Positions 23,101 to 38,100 of a stretch of 64,000 nt of DNA are shown in pieces. A model generated the notes under the pieces. That model saw only the letters and a program-made list of their open reading frames with translations. It was not told the origin of the DNA and searched no databases. Source of the DNA: Sacculina carcini. Taxonomy: Eukaryota; Arthropoda; Thecostraca; Sacculinidae. The stretch's first letter is position 1. Every line of letters begins with the position of its first letter. Location of the stretch: NCBI GenBank assembly GCA_916048095.2, contig OU696588.1:4107501-4171500 (forward strand). Reading direction: 5' to 3'. The position numbers and the translations under genes are program-made.

Positions 23101-26100
23101 AAAAATGGTCATAGGTGGCCTGACATTTCGCTACCGAATATTGGTATGCCTGAATTTCAGTTCAGATCGGGTGATAAGCCTGATGAAACTGACAGAAAGA
23201 TTGAAAGCGCTGATCATGACTTCAAATTTTCATTCAAAATGCCATCATTTTCACTATCCAGAGACCACAAATCTCCCAAGTTTGATAGCCTTGGTGCCAT
23301 GCTGAAACATTTGCTGCCTGAAACCGAGCTATGCAATTTACGCATCAAGGATAATACAGAAGTCACACTGATTGATTCGGCTGATCTGAAGAGTCGTCGG
23401 TTAACTCTGTCGACGGAACTTGCTGATAATGAACTGGAGAAGATATCCGGTAGTTTGAACATTGAGAAAATCACCGAGAATGATGGAAACGTTAGGTATG
23501 TACTCAAACAGGAATTTGACTGTGATGCAAACACCGGTGTACCCAGTCTTCACGGCGCTGTATTCGAACAAACTAAATTGCCCGATGGATCATTGAAAGC
23601 GTCTTATAAACCGAAAAAGGGTCATTTCTGGTCGTCAAAGGATTTACCAACACTTGACATTCCCGATTGGCAATTCCAGACGGATGTTAAATCTCCTGAA
23701 AAGGGTAAAATGTCCGATAAAGACGGACCAAATCATGGATTTGGTGTAAAAATACCATTGTTTTCATTTGGCAAAGGAGCAAAGTCGCCGAAGTTTGATG
23801 GGATTGACCGTATGCTCGAGTACCTACTACCAGAATCCGATCTATCCAAGGTTCGTATTCGAGACAACACAGAGGTTGAAGTGGTTGATTTGCCAGATAT
23901 GAAAGGACGACATATACTTGTGAAGACACCAGTTGACAGCAATGAAACCGACACTTTGTCCTCTGAGTTTGATGTGGAGCGTGTGGAAATGCCCGACGGT
24001 TCCATTAAATGTGTGATCAATCAGAGGTTTGATGGCGACGTGAATTTACCTTTACCAAAATTGTCTGGTGCTGAAACTACTCATGTGAAACAAATTGACG
24101 GTTCTAAAAGAACCACACTTAAACCCAAATCAGGCTTCCGTTGGCCTAATATTACCCTTCCTACATTTGACCTGCCCGACTGGAATTTCAAATCGGATGG
24201 TAATATTGATGCTAACGGTGGTGAGGGCATCGATGTCCAAGTCGTCAAACCGCTCTCATCAGCCACCATGAAATATCCGAAGGCACCCAAGTTTGATGGT
24301 ATAGACACAATGCTGGCATATTTTCTTTCTGAACCAGAAATGCCTACATTGCGTATTCGTGATGATACTGAGGTGGACGTTGTTGACAGTCCAAGTGATG
24401 GGTCACGCAAGGTGATTGTGAGAACGAATGTGCCGGATAATCTGGTGACCAGTGTGCCGTCTGGATTTCAAGTGGCACAAGTCACACTGGAAGATGACAA
24501 GGTGAACAACATTCTCACTCAAACTTTCAACAGCGACGTAAATTTGTCAATGCCAAAATTGACTGGTGCTGATATTGAACAAACGAATATGAATGATGAC
24601 ACGGAAAAAACCACTTTCAAGCCAAGAGTTGGATACAGTTGGCCCGAACCTTGTCTGCCTGCTCTTGATATAACAGACTGGAGATTTGGGCGTGAGAAAC
24701 AATCTGACAGTTTACCTAGAAATGTTGAGAAGGATGAGCAACATCCCAATTTCGGTCTTAAATTGCCTTCACTCAGCTTTGGCAAGTCTGTTAAAGTACC
24801 TAAATTCGACGGCATTGACGCCTTCCTGAGACACCTGCTACCAGAGAGCGATCTTGGTGAGATGTGTCTACGTGACAATTCCGAGATTGAATTGCTTGAT
24901 CCGATCGATGCTACACGGCGAGAGATTGCCATTAAGACTAGTTTGCCCGATGCAGACTCGAAAAACCTGCCTCGATCAGTGCATGTTGACGAGATGCATC
25001 AGTCTGATGGCGCAGTTAATAAACTTTTGACGCAGACATTCGACGGAGATGCCTGTATTGAAATTCCAAAACTATCGTGTGCAAATGTCAGCTCTGCTAA
25101 ACTACCCGATGGATCGGTGAAAACATCAATCAAACCAAAAAATGGTCATAGGTGGCCTGACATTTCGCTACCGAATATTGGTATGCCTGAATTTCAGTTC
25201 AGATCGGGTGATAAGCCTGATGAAACTGACAGAAAGATTGAAAGCGCTGATCATGACTTCAAATTTTCATTCAAAATGCCATCATTTTCACTATCCAGAG
25301 ACCACAAATCTCCCAAGTTTGATAGCCTTGGTGCCATGCTGAAACATTTGCTGCCTGAAACCGAGCTATGCAATTTACGCATCAAGGATAATACAGAAGT
25401 CACACTGATTGATTCGCCTGATTTGAAGAGTCGTCGGTTAACTCTGTCGACGGAATTTGCTGATAATGAACTGGAGAAGATACCCGGTAGTTTGAACATT
25501 GAGAAAATTTCCGAGAATGATGGAAACGTTAGACATGTACTCAAACAGGAATTTGACTGTGATGCAAACACCGGTGTACCGAGTCTTCACGGCGCTGTAT
25601 TCGAGCAAACTAAATTGCCTGATGGATCATTGAAAGCGTCTTATAAACCGAAAAAGGGTCATTTCTGGTCGTCGAAGGATTTACCAACGCTTGACATTCC
25701 CGATTGGCAATTCCAGACGGATAAAGACGGACCAAATCATGGATTTGGTGTAAAAATACCATCGTTTTCATTTGGCAAAGGAGCAAATTCGCCGAAGTTT
25801 GATGGGATTGACCGTATGCTCGAGTACCTACTTCCAGAATCCGATCTATCCAAGGCTCGTATCCGAGACAACACAGAGGTTGAAGTGGTTGATTTGCCAG
25901 ATATGAAAGGACGACATATACTTGTGAAGACACCAGTTGACAGCAATGAAACCGACACTTTGTCCTCTGAGTTTGATGTGGAGCGTGTGGAAATGCCCGA
26001 CGGTTCCATTAAATGTGTGATCAATCAGAGGTTTGATGGCGACGTGAATTTACCTTTACCAAAATTGTCTGGTGCTGAAACTACTCATGTGAAACAAATT

Positions 26101-29100
26101 GACGGTTCTAAAAGAACCACACTTAAACCCAAATCAGGCTTCCGTTGGCCTAATATTACCCTTCCTACATTTGACCTGCCCGACTGGAATTTCAAATCGG
26201 ATGGTAATATTGATGCTAACGGTGGTGAGGGCATCGATGTCCAAGTCGTCAAACCGCTCTCATCAGCCACCATGAAATCTCCGAAGGCACCCAAGTTTGA
26301 TGGTATAGACACAATGTTGGCATATTTTCTTTCTGAACCAGAAATGCCTACATTGCGTATTCGTGATGATACTGAGGTGGACGTTGTTGACAGTCCAAGT
26401 GATGGGTCACGCAAGGTGATTGTGAGAACGAATGTGCCGGATAATCTGGTGACCAGTGTGCCGTCTGGATTTCAAGTGGCACAAGTCACACTGGAAGATG
26501 ACAAGGTGAACAACATTCTCACTCAAACTTTCAACAGCGACGTAAATTTGTCAATGCCAAAATTGACTGGTGCTAATATTGAACAAACGAATATGAATGA
26601 TGACACGGAAAAAACCACTTTCAAGCCAAGAGTTGGATACAGTTGGCCCGAACCTTGTCTGCCTGCTCTTGATATAACAGACTGGAGATTTGGGCGTGAG
26701 AAACAATCTGACAGTTTACCTAGAAATGTTGAGAAGGATGAGCAACATCCCAATTTCGGTCTTAAATTGCCTTCACTCAGCTTTGGCAAGTCTGTTAAAG
26801 TACCTAAATTCGACGGCATTGACGCCTTCCTGAGACACCTGCTACCAGAGAGCGATCTTGGTGAGATGTGTCTACGTGACAATTCCGAGATTGAATTGCT
26901 TGATCCGATCGATGCTACACGGCGAGAGATTGCCATTAAGACTAGTTTGCCCGATGCAGACTCGAAAAACCTGCCTCGATCAGTGCATGTTGACGAGATG
27001 CATCAGTCTGATGGCGCAGTTAATAAAATTTTGACGCAGACATTCGACGGAGATGCCTGTATTGAAATTCCAAAACTATCGTGTGCAAATGTCAGCTCTG
27101 CTAAACTACCCGATGGATCGGTGAAAACATCAATCAAACCAAAAAATGGTCATAGGTGGCCTGACATTTCGCTACCGAATATTGGTATGCCTCAATTTCA
27201 GTTCAGATCGGGTGATAAGCCTGATGAAACTGACAGAAAGATTGAAAGCGCTGATCATGACTTCAAATTTTCATTCAAAATGCCATCATTTTCACTATCC
27301 AGAGACCACAAATCTCCCAAGTTTGATAGCCTTGGTGCCATGCTGAAACATTTGCTGCCTGAAACCGAGCTATGCAATTTACGCATCAAGGATAATACAG
27401 AAGTCACACTGATTGATTCGCCTGATTTGAAGAGTCGTCGGTTAACTCTGTCGACGGAATTTGCTGATAATGAACTGGAGAAGATACCCGGTAGTTTGAA
27501 CATTGAGAAAATTTCCGAGAATGATGGAAACGTTAGACATGTACTCAAACAGGAATTTGACTGTGATGCAAACACCGGTGTACCGAGTCTTCACGGCGCT
27601 GTATTCGAGCAAACTAAATTGCCTGATGGATCATTGAAAGCGTCTTATAAACCGAAAAAGGGTCATTTCTGGTCGTCAAAGGATTTACCAACGCTTGACA
27701 TTCCCGATTGGCAATTCCAGACGGATAAAGACGGACCAAATCATGGATTTGGTGTAAAAATACCATCGTTTTCATTTGGCAAAGGAGCAAAGTCGCCGAA
27801 GTTTGATGGGATTGACCGTATGCTCGAGTACCTACTTCCAGAATCCGATCTATCCAAGGCTCGTATCCGAGACAACACAGAGGTTGAAGTGGTTGATTTG
27901 CCAGATATGAAAGGACGACATATACTTGTGAAGACACCAGTTGACAGCAATGAAACCGACACTTTGTCCTCTGAGTTTGATGTGGAGCGTGTGGAAATGC
28001 CCGACGGTTCCATTAAATGTGTGATCAATCAGAGGTTTGATGGCGACGTGAATTTACCTTTACCAAAATTGTCTGGTGCTGAAACTACTCATGTGAAACA
28101 AATTGACGGTTCTAAAAGAACCACACTTAAACCCAAATCAGGCTTCCGTTGGCCTAATATTACCCTTCCTACATTTGACCTGCCCGACTGGAATTTCAAA
28201 TCGGATGGTAATATTGATGCTAACGGTGGTGAGGGCATCGATGTCCAAGTCGTCAAACCGCTCTCATCAGCCACCATGAAATCTCCGAAGGCACCCAAGT
28301 TTGATGGTATAGACACAATGTTGGCATATTTTCTTTCTGAACCAGAAATGCCTACATTGCGTATTCGTGATGATACTGAGGTGGACGTTGTTGACAGTCC
28401 AAGTGATGGGTCACGCAAGGTGATTGTGAGAACGAATGTACCGGATAATCTGGTGACCAGTGTGCCGTCTGGATTTCAAGTGGCACAAGTCACACTGGAA
28501 GATGACAAGGTGAACAACATTATCACTCAAACTTTCAACAGCGACGTAAATTTGTCAATGCCAAAATTGACTGGTGCTGATATTGAACAAGCGAATATGA
28601 ATGATGACACGCAAAAAACCACTTTCAAGCCAAGAGTTGGATACAGTTGGCCCGAACCTTGTCTGCCTGCTCTTGATATAACAGACTGGAGATTTAGGCG
28701 TGAGAAACAATCTGACAGTTTACCTAGAAATGTTGGGAAGGATGAGCAACATCCCAATTTCGGTCTTAAATTGCCTTCACTCAGCTTTGGCAAGTCCGTT
28801 AAAGTACCTAAATTCGACGGCATTGACGCCTTCCTGAGACACCTGCTACCAGAGATCGATCTTGGTGAGATGTGTCTACGTGAAAATTCCGAGATTGAAT
28901 TGCTTGATCCGATCGATGCTACACGGCGAGAGATTGCCATTAAGACTAGTTTGTCCGATGCAGACTCGAAAAACCTGCCTCAATCAGTGCATGTTGACGA
29001 GATGCATCAGTCTGATGGCGCAGTTAATAAAATTTTGACGCAGACATTCGACGGAGATGCCTGTATTGAAATTCCAAAACTATCGTGTGCAAATGTCAGC

Positions 29101-32100
29101 TCTGCTAAACTTCCCGATGGATCGGTGAAAACATCAATCAAACCAAAAAATGGTCATAGGTGGCCTGACATTTCGCTACCGAATATTGGTATGCCTGAAT
29201 TTCAGTTCAGATCGGGTGATAAGCCTGATGAAACTGACAGAAAGATTGAAAGCGCTGATCATGACTTCAAATTTTCATTCAAAATGCCATCATTTTCACT
29301 ATCCAGAGACCACAAATCTCCCAAGTTTGATAGCCTTGGTGCCATGCTGAAACATTTGCTGCCTGAAACCGAGCTATGCAATTTACGCATCAAGGATAAT
29401 ACAGAAGTCACACTGATTGATTCGCCTGATTTGAAGAGTCGTCGGTTAACTCTGTCGACGGAATTTGCTGATAATGAACTGGAGAAGATACCCGGTAGTT
29501 TGAACATTGAGAAAATTTCCGAGAATGATGGAAACGTTAGACATGTACTCAAACAGGAATTTGACTGTGATGCAAACACCGGTGTACCGAGTCTTCACGG
29601 CGCTGTATTCGAGCAAACTAAATTGCCCGATGGATCATTGAAAGCGTCTTATAAACCGAAAAAGGGTCATTTTTGGTCGTCAAAGGATTTACCAACACTT
29701 GACATTCCCGATTGGCAATTCCAGACGGATGTTAAATCTCCTGAAAAGAGTAAAATGTCCGATAAAGACGGACCAAATCATGGATTTGGAGTGAAAATAC
29801 CATCGTTTTCATTTGGCAAAGGAGCAAAGTCGCCGAAGTTTGATGGGATTGACCGTATGCTCGAGTACCTACTTCCAGAATCCGATCTATCCAAGGTTCG
29901 TATCCGAGACAACACAGAGGTTGAAGTGGTTGATTTGCCAGATATGAAAGGACGACATATACTTGTGAAGACACCAGTTGACAGCAATGAAACCGACACT
30001 TTGTCCTCTGAGTTTGATGTGGAGCATGTGGAAATGCCCGACGGTTCCATTAAATGTGTGATCAATCAGAGGTTTGATGGCGACGTGAATTTACCTTTAC
30101 CAAAATTGTCTGGTGCTGAAACTACTCATGTGAAACAAATTGACGGTTCTAAAAGAACCACACTTAAACCCAAATCAGGCTTCCGTTGGCCTAATATTAC
30201 CCTTCCTACATTTGACCTGCCCGACTGGAATTTCAAATCGGATGGTAATATTGATGCTAACGGTGGTGAGGGCATCGATGTCCAAGTCGTCAAACCGCTC
30301 TCATCAGCCACCATGAAATCTCCGAAGGCACCCAAGTTTGATGGTATAGACACAATGTTGGCATATTTTCTTTCTGAACCAGAAATGCCTACATTGCGTA
30401 TTCGTGATGATACTGAGGTGGACGTTGTTGACAGTCCAAGTGATGGGTCACGCAAGGTGATTGTGAGAACGAATGTACCGGATAATCTGGTGACCAGTGT
30501 GCCGTCTGGATTTCAAGTGGCACAAGTCACACTGGAAGATGACAAGGTGAACAACATTATCACTCAAACTTTCAACAGCGACGTAAATTTGTCAATGCCA
30601 AAATTGACTGGTGCTGATATTGAACAAGCGAATATGAATGATGACACGCAAAAAACCACTTTCAAGCCAAGAGTTGGATACAGTTGGCCCGAACCTTGTC
30701 TGCCTGCTCTTGATATAACAGACTGGAGATTTAGGCGTGAGAAACAATCTGACAGTTTACCTAGAAATGTTGGGAAGGATGAGCAACATCCCAATTTCGG
30801 TCTTAAATTGCCTTCACTCAGCTTTGGCAAGTCCGTTAAAGTACCTAAATTCGACGGCATTGACGCCTTCCTGAGACACCTGCTACCAGAGATCGATCTT
30901 GGTGAGATGTGTCTACGTGACAATTCCGAGATTGAATTGCTTGATCCGATCGATGCTACACGGCGAGAGATTGCCATTAAGACTAGTTTGTCCGATGCAG
31001 ACTCGAAAAACCTGCCTCAATCAGTGCATGTTGACGAGATGCATCAGTCTGATGGCGCAGTTAATAAAATTTTGACGCAGACATTCGACGGAGATGCCTG
31101 TATTGAAATTCCAAAACTATCGTGTGCAAATGTCAGCTCTGCTAAACTTCCCGATGGATCGGTGAAAACATCAATCAAACCAAAAAATGGTCATAGGTGG
31201 CCTGACATTTCGCTACCGAATATTGGTATGCCTGAATTTCAGTTCAGATCGGGTGATAAGCCTGATGAAACTGACAGAAAGATTGAAAGCGCTGATCATG
31301 ACTTCAAATTTTCATTCAAAATGCCATCATTTTCACTATCCAGAGACCACAAATCTCCCAAGTTTGATAGCCTTGGTGCCATGCTGAAACATTTGCTGCC
31401 TGAAACCGAGCTATGCAATTTACGCATCAAGGATAATACAGAAGTCACACTGATTGATTCGCCTGATTTGAAGAGTCGTCGGTTAACTCTGTCGACGGAA
31501 TTTGCTGATAATGAACTGGAGAAGATACCCGGTAGTTTGAACATTGAGAAAATTTCCGAGAATGATGGAAACGTTAGACATGTACTCAAACAGGAATTTG
31601 ACTGTGATGCAAACACCGGTGTACCGAGTCTTCACGGCGCTGTATTCGAGCAAACTAAATTGCCCGATGGATCATTGAAAGCGTCTTATAAACCGAAAAA
31701 GGGTCATTTTTGGTCGTCAAAGGATTTACCAACACTTGACATTCCCGATTGGCAATTCCAGACGGATGTTAAATCTCCTGAAAAGAGTAAAATGTCCGAT
31801 AAAGACGGACCAAATCATGGATTTGGAGTGAAAATACCATCGTTTTCATTTGGCAAAGGAGCAAAGTCGCCGAAGTTTGATGGGATTGACCGTATGCTCG
31901 AGTACCTACTTCCAGAATCCGATCTATCCAAGGTTCGTATCCGAGACAACACAGAGGTTGAAGTGGTTGATTTGCCAGATATGAAAGGACGACATATACT
32001 TGTGAAGACACCAGTTGACAGCAATGAAACCGACACTTTGTCCTCTGAGTTTGATGTGGAGCATGTGGAAATGCCCGACGGTTCCATTAAATGTGTGATC

Positions 32101-35100
32101 AATCAGAGGTTTGATGGCGACGTGAATTTACCTCTGCCAAAATTGTCTGGTGCTGAAACTACTCATGCGAAACAAATTGACGGTTCAAAAAGAACCACAC
32201 TTAAACCCAAATCAGGTTTCCGTTGGCCTTCTATTACCCTTCCTACATTTGACCTGCCCGACTGGAATTTCAAATCGGATGGTAATATTGATGCTAACGG
32301 TGGTGATGGCATCGATGTCCAAGTCGTCAAACCGCTCTCATCAGCCACCATGAAATCTCCGAAGGCACCCAAGTTTGATGGTATAGACACAATGTTGGCA
32401 TATTTTCTTTCTGAACCAGAAATGGCTACATTGCGTATTCGTGATGATACTGAGGTGGACGTTGTTGACAGTCCAAGTGATGGGTCACGCAAGGTGATTG
32501 TGAGAACGAATGTGCCGGATAATCTGGTGACCAGTGTGCCGTCTGGATTTCAAGTGGCACAAGTCACACTGGAAGATGACAAGGTGAACAACATTCTCAC
32601 TCAAACTTTCAACAGCGACGTAAATTTGTCAATGCCAAAATTGACTGGTGCTGATATTGAACAAACGAATATGAATGATGACACGCAAAAACCACTTTCA
32701 AGCCAAGAGTTGGATACAGTTGGCCCGAACCTTGTCTGCCTACTCCTGATATAACAGACTGGAGATTTGGGCGTGAGAAACAATCTGACAGTTTACCGAG
32801 AAATGTTGAGAAGGATGAGCAACATCCCAATTTCGGTCTTAAATTGCCTTCACTCAGCTTTGGCAAGTCTGTTAAAGTACCTAAATTCGACGGCATTGAC
32901 GCCTTCCTGAGACACCTGCTACCAGAGATCGATCTTGGTGAGATGTGTCTACGTGACAATTCCGAGATTGAATTGCTTGATCCGATCGATGCTACACGGC
33001 GAGAGATTGCCATTAAGACTAGTTTGTCCGATGCAGACTCGAAAAACCTGCCTCAATCAGTGCATGTTGACGAGATGCATCAGTCTGATGGCGCAGTTAA
33101 TAAAATTTTGACGCAGACATTCGACGGAGATGCCTGTATTGAAATTCCAAAACTATCGTGTGCAAATATCAGCTCTGCTAAACTACCCGATGGATCGGTG
33201 AAAACATCAATCAAACCAAAAAATGGTCATAGGTGGCCTGATATTTCGCTACCGAATATAGGTATGCCTGAATTTCAGTTCAGATCGGGTGATAAGCCTG
33301 ATGAAACTGACAGAAAGATTGAAAGCGCTGATCATGACTTCAAATTTTCATTCAAAATGCCATCATTTTCACTATCCAGAGACCACAAATCTCCCAAGTT
33401 TGATAGCCTTGGTGCCATGCTGAAACATTTGCTGCCTGAAACCGAGCTATGCAATTTACGCATCAAGGATAATACAGAAGTCACACTGATTGATTCGCCT
33501 GATTTGAAGAGTCGTCGGTTAACTCTGTCGACGGAATTTGCTTATAATGAACTGGAGAAGATACCCGGTAGTTTGAACATTGAGAAAATTTCCGAGAATG
33601 ATGGAAACGTTAGACATGTACTCAAACAGGAATTTGACTGTGATGCAAACACCGGTGTACCGAGTCTTCACGGCGCTGTATTCGAGCAAACTAAATTGCC
33701 CGATGGATCATTGAAAGCGTCTTATAAACCGAAAAAGGGTCATTTCTGGTCGTCAAAGGATTTACCAACACTTGACATTCCCGATTGGCAATTCCAGACG
33801 GATGTTAAATCTCCTGAAAAGAGTAAAATGTCCGATAAAGACGGACCAAATCATGGATTTGGAGTGAAAATACCATCGTTTTCATTTGGCAAAGGAGCAA
33901 AGTCGCCGAAGTTTGATGGGATTGACCGTATGCTCGAGTACCTACTTCCAGAATCCGATCTATCCAAGGTTCGTATCCGAGACAACACAGAGGTTGAAGT
34001 GGTTGATTTGCCAGATATGAAAGGACGACATATACTTGTGAAGACACCAGTTGACAGCAATGAAACCGACACTTTGTCCTCTGAGTTTGATGTGGAGCAT
34101 GTGGAAATGCCCGACGGTTCCATTAAATGTGTGATCAATCAGAGGTTTGATGGCGACGTGAATTTACCTCTGCCAAAAGTGTCTGGTGCTGAAACTACTC
34201 ATGCGAAACAAATTGACGGTTCAAAAAGAACCACACTTAAACCCAAATCAGGTTTCCGTTGGCCTTCTATTACCCTTCCTACATTTGACCTGCCCGACTG
34301 GAATTTCAAATCGGATGGTAATATTGATGCTAACGGTGGTGATGGCATCGATGTCCAAGTCGTCAAACCGCTCTCATCAGCCACCATGAAATCTCCGAAG
34401 GCACCCAAGTTTGATGGTATAGACACAATGTTGGCATATTTTCTTTCTGAACCAGAAATGGCTACATTGCGTATTCGTGATGATACTGAGGTGGACGTTG
34501 TTGACAGTCCAAGTGATGGGTCACGCAAGGTGATTGTGAGAACGAATGTGCCGGATAATCTGGTGACCAGTGTGCCGTCTGGATTTCAAGTGGCACAAGT
34601 CACACTGGAAGATGACAAGGTGAACAACATTCTCACTCAAACTTTCAACAGCGACGTAAATTTGTCAATGCCAAAATTGACTGGTGCTGATATTGAACAA
34701 ACGAATATGAATGATGACACGCAAAAAACCACTTTCAAGCCAAGAGTTGGATACAGTTGGCCCGAACCTTGTCTGCCTACTCCTGATATAACAGACTGGA
34801 GATTTGGGCGTGAGAAACAATCTGACAGTTTACCGAGAAATGTTGAGAAGGATGAGCAACATCCCAATTTCGGTCTTAAATTGCCTTCACTCAGCTTTGG
34901 CAAGTCTGTTAAAGTACCTAAATTCGACGGCATTGACGCCTTCCTGAGACACCTGCTACCAGAGATCGATCTTGGTGAGATGTGTCTACGTGACAATTCC
35001 GAGATTGAATTGCTTGATCCGATCGATGCTACACGGCGAGAGATTGCCATTAAGACTAGTTTGTCCGATGCAGACTCGAAAAACCTGCCTCAATCAGTGC

Positions 35101-38100
35101 ATGTTGACGAGATGCATCAGTCTGATGGCGCAGTTAATAAAATTTTGACGCAGACATTCGACGGAGATGCCTGTATTGAAATTCCAAAACTATCGTGTGC
35201 AAATATCAGCTCTGCTAAACTACCCGATGGATCGGTGAAAACATCAATCAAACCAAAAAATGGTCATAGGTGGCCTGATATTTCGCTACCGAATATAGGT
35301 ATGCCTGAATTTCAGTTCAGATCGGGTGATAAGCCTGATGAAACTGACAGAAAGATTGAAAGCGCTGATCATGACTTCAAATTTTCATTCAAAATGCCAT
35401 CATTTTCACTATCCAGAGACCACAAATCTCCCAAGTTTGATAGCCTTGGTGCCATGCTGAAACATTTGCTGCCTGAAACCGAGCTATGCAATTTACGCAT
35501 CAAGGATAATACAGAAGTCACACTGATTGATTCGCCTGATTTGAAGAGTCGTCGGTTAACTCTGTCGACGGAATTTGCTGATAATGAACTGGAGAAGATA
35601 CCCGGTAGTTTGAACATTGAGAAAATTTCCGAGAATGATGGAAACGTTAGACATGTACTCAAACAGGAATTTGACTGTGATGCAAACACCGGTGTACCGA
35701 GTCTTCACGGCGCTGTATTCGAGCAAACTAAATTGCCCGATGGATCATTGAAAGCGTCTTATAAACCGAAAAAGGGTCATTTCTGGTCGTCAAAGGATTT
35801 ACCAACACTTGACATTCCCGATTGGCAATTCCAGACGGATGTTAAATCTCCTGAAAAGAGTAAAATGTCCGATAAAGACGGACCAAATCATGGATTTGGA
35901 GTGAAAATACCATCGTTTTCATTTGGCAAAGGAGCAAAGTCGCCGAAGTTTGATGGGATTGACCGTATGCTCGAGTACCTACTTCCAGAATCCGATCTAT
36001 CCAAGGTTCGTATCCGAGACAACACAGAGGTTGAAGTGGTTGATTTGCCAGATATGAAAGGACGACATATACTTGTGAAGACACCAGTTGACAGCAATGA
36101 AACCGACACTTTGTCCTCTGAGTTTGATGTGGAGCATGTGGAAATGCCCGACGGTTCCATTAAATGTGTGATCAATCAGAGGTTTGATGGCGACGTGAAT
36201 TTACCTCTGCCAAAAGTGTCTGGTGCTGAAACTACTCATGCGAAACAAATTGACGGTTCAAAAAGAACCACACTTAAACCCAAATCAGGTTTCCGTTGGC
36301 CTTCTATTACCCTTCCTACATTTGACCTGCCCGACTGGAATTTCAAATCGGATGGTAATATTGATGCTAACGGTGGTGATGGCATCGATGTCCAAGTCGT
36401 CAAACCGCTCTCATCAGCCACCATGAAATCTCCGAAGGCACCCAAGTTTGATGGTATAGACACAATGTTGGCATATTTTCTTTCTGAACCAGAAATGGCT
36501 ACATTGCGTATTCGTGATGATACTGAGGTGGACGTTGTTGACAGTCCAAGTGATGGGTCACGCAAGGTGATTGTGAGAACGAATGTGCCGGATAATCTGG
36601 TGACCAGTGTGCCGTCTGGATTTCAAGTGGCACAAGTCACACTGGAAGATGCCAAGGTGAACAACATTCTCACTCAAACATTCAACAGCGACGTAAATTT
36701 GTCAATGCCAAAATTGACTGGTGCTGATATTGAACAAACGAATATGAATGATGACACGCAAAAAACCACTTTCAAGCCAAGAGTTGGATACAGTTGGCCC
36801 GAACCTTGTCTGCCTACTCCTGATATAACAGACTGGAGATTTGGGCGCGATAAACAATCTGACAGTTTACCGAGAAATGTTGAGAAGGATGAGCAACATC
36901 CTAATTTCCGTCTTAAATTGCCTTCACTCAGCTTCGGAAAGTCTGTTAAAGTACCTAAATTCGACGGTATTGACGCCTTCCTGAGACACTTGCTACCAGA
37001 GAGCGATTTTGGTGAGATGTGTCTACGTGACAATTCCGAGATTGAATTGCTTGATCGGATCGATGCTAAACGGCGAGAGATTGCCATTAAGACTAGTTTG
37101 CCCGATGCAGACTCGAAAAACCTGCCTCAATCAGTGCATGTTGACGAGATGCATCAGTCTGATGGCACAGTTAATACAATTTTGACGCAGACATTCGACG
37201 GAGATGCCTGTATTGAAATTCCAAAACTATCGTGTGCAAATGTCAGCTCTGCTAAACTACCCGATGGATCGGTGAAAACATCTATCAAACCAAAAAATGG
37301 CCATAGATGGCCAGATGTATCACTGCCGAATATTGGTATGCCTGATTGGCAATTTGGTTCGGACAACAATCCCAGTCAATGTGAAACGTCAGAAAAACTT
37401 GGTAATCAATCGCCACAACCTAAATTTCATATGAGTTCGAAACTGTCTTCATTTGGTAGTTTTGGTGATTTTTTGGCCGGAATCATTCCCAAAAGGTCTC
37501 ATTCCAAGGTTGTTATCAAGCGAAATTCAGTAGTTGAAATTGAATCGGCTCCTGATGGTTGTCGAAGACTTGTCGTGTCAACAGATCTTTCTAACTCACC
37601 GGCTAAACTTTCTCCCAATTCTGCTATTGAAATCGAGGATCATCCTTCTGGAAATAAGAAGATTTGGAAACAGTATTTTGACATTGATGCTAATGTTGAT
37701 ATTCCGTGCTTTGACGATACCATTACCACCGATGTGTTTCTTCCAGATGGTACACATAAAAGAGTATTTGCTCCGAAGACTAATTGGTCCGATATAACTT
37801 TTCCAGATTTTGATATGTCTAGTGTCGATTGTTTAGATTCACCTAAACTTTGTGAATCAATAGAACCAAAACCTTTTCCTGAAAAATTATCCGGCTTGAA
37901 ATTCCCGCCTAGTCATGAGATGCCGTATTCAATACTATCGAATATGGTATCAAAAGGTGACATGGCCAAAATTGTTTTCCATGATGACTCGATAATTGAA
38001 TTGATAGAGTATCCTGATCTGTCCAGAAAGGTTGCGATTGCCACGCTAATTACAGAGGATAGCATTCACGTTGTTCCGAGACTGGAAAATATATCAGATA

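Noticed and set aside
17165..32754. Giant exon ending at the stop at 32752 as a true C-terminus
   Set aside because: The stop is created by one missing A in a repeat copy; all following units remain open in the shifted frame and the exon ends at a correct phase-1 donor.
22482..37087. Regularly repeated open frames of about 66-137 codons on the minus strand and in other plus frames inside the giant exon
   Set aside because: They recur once per 2,037-bp period at fixed places, are shadows of the coding repeat and have no splice or start context of their own.
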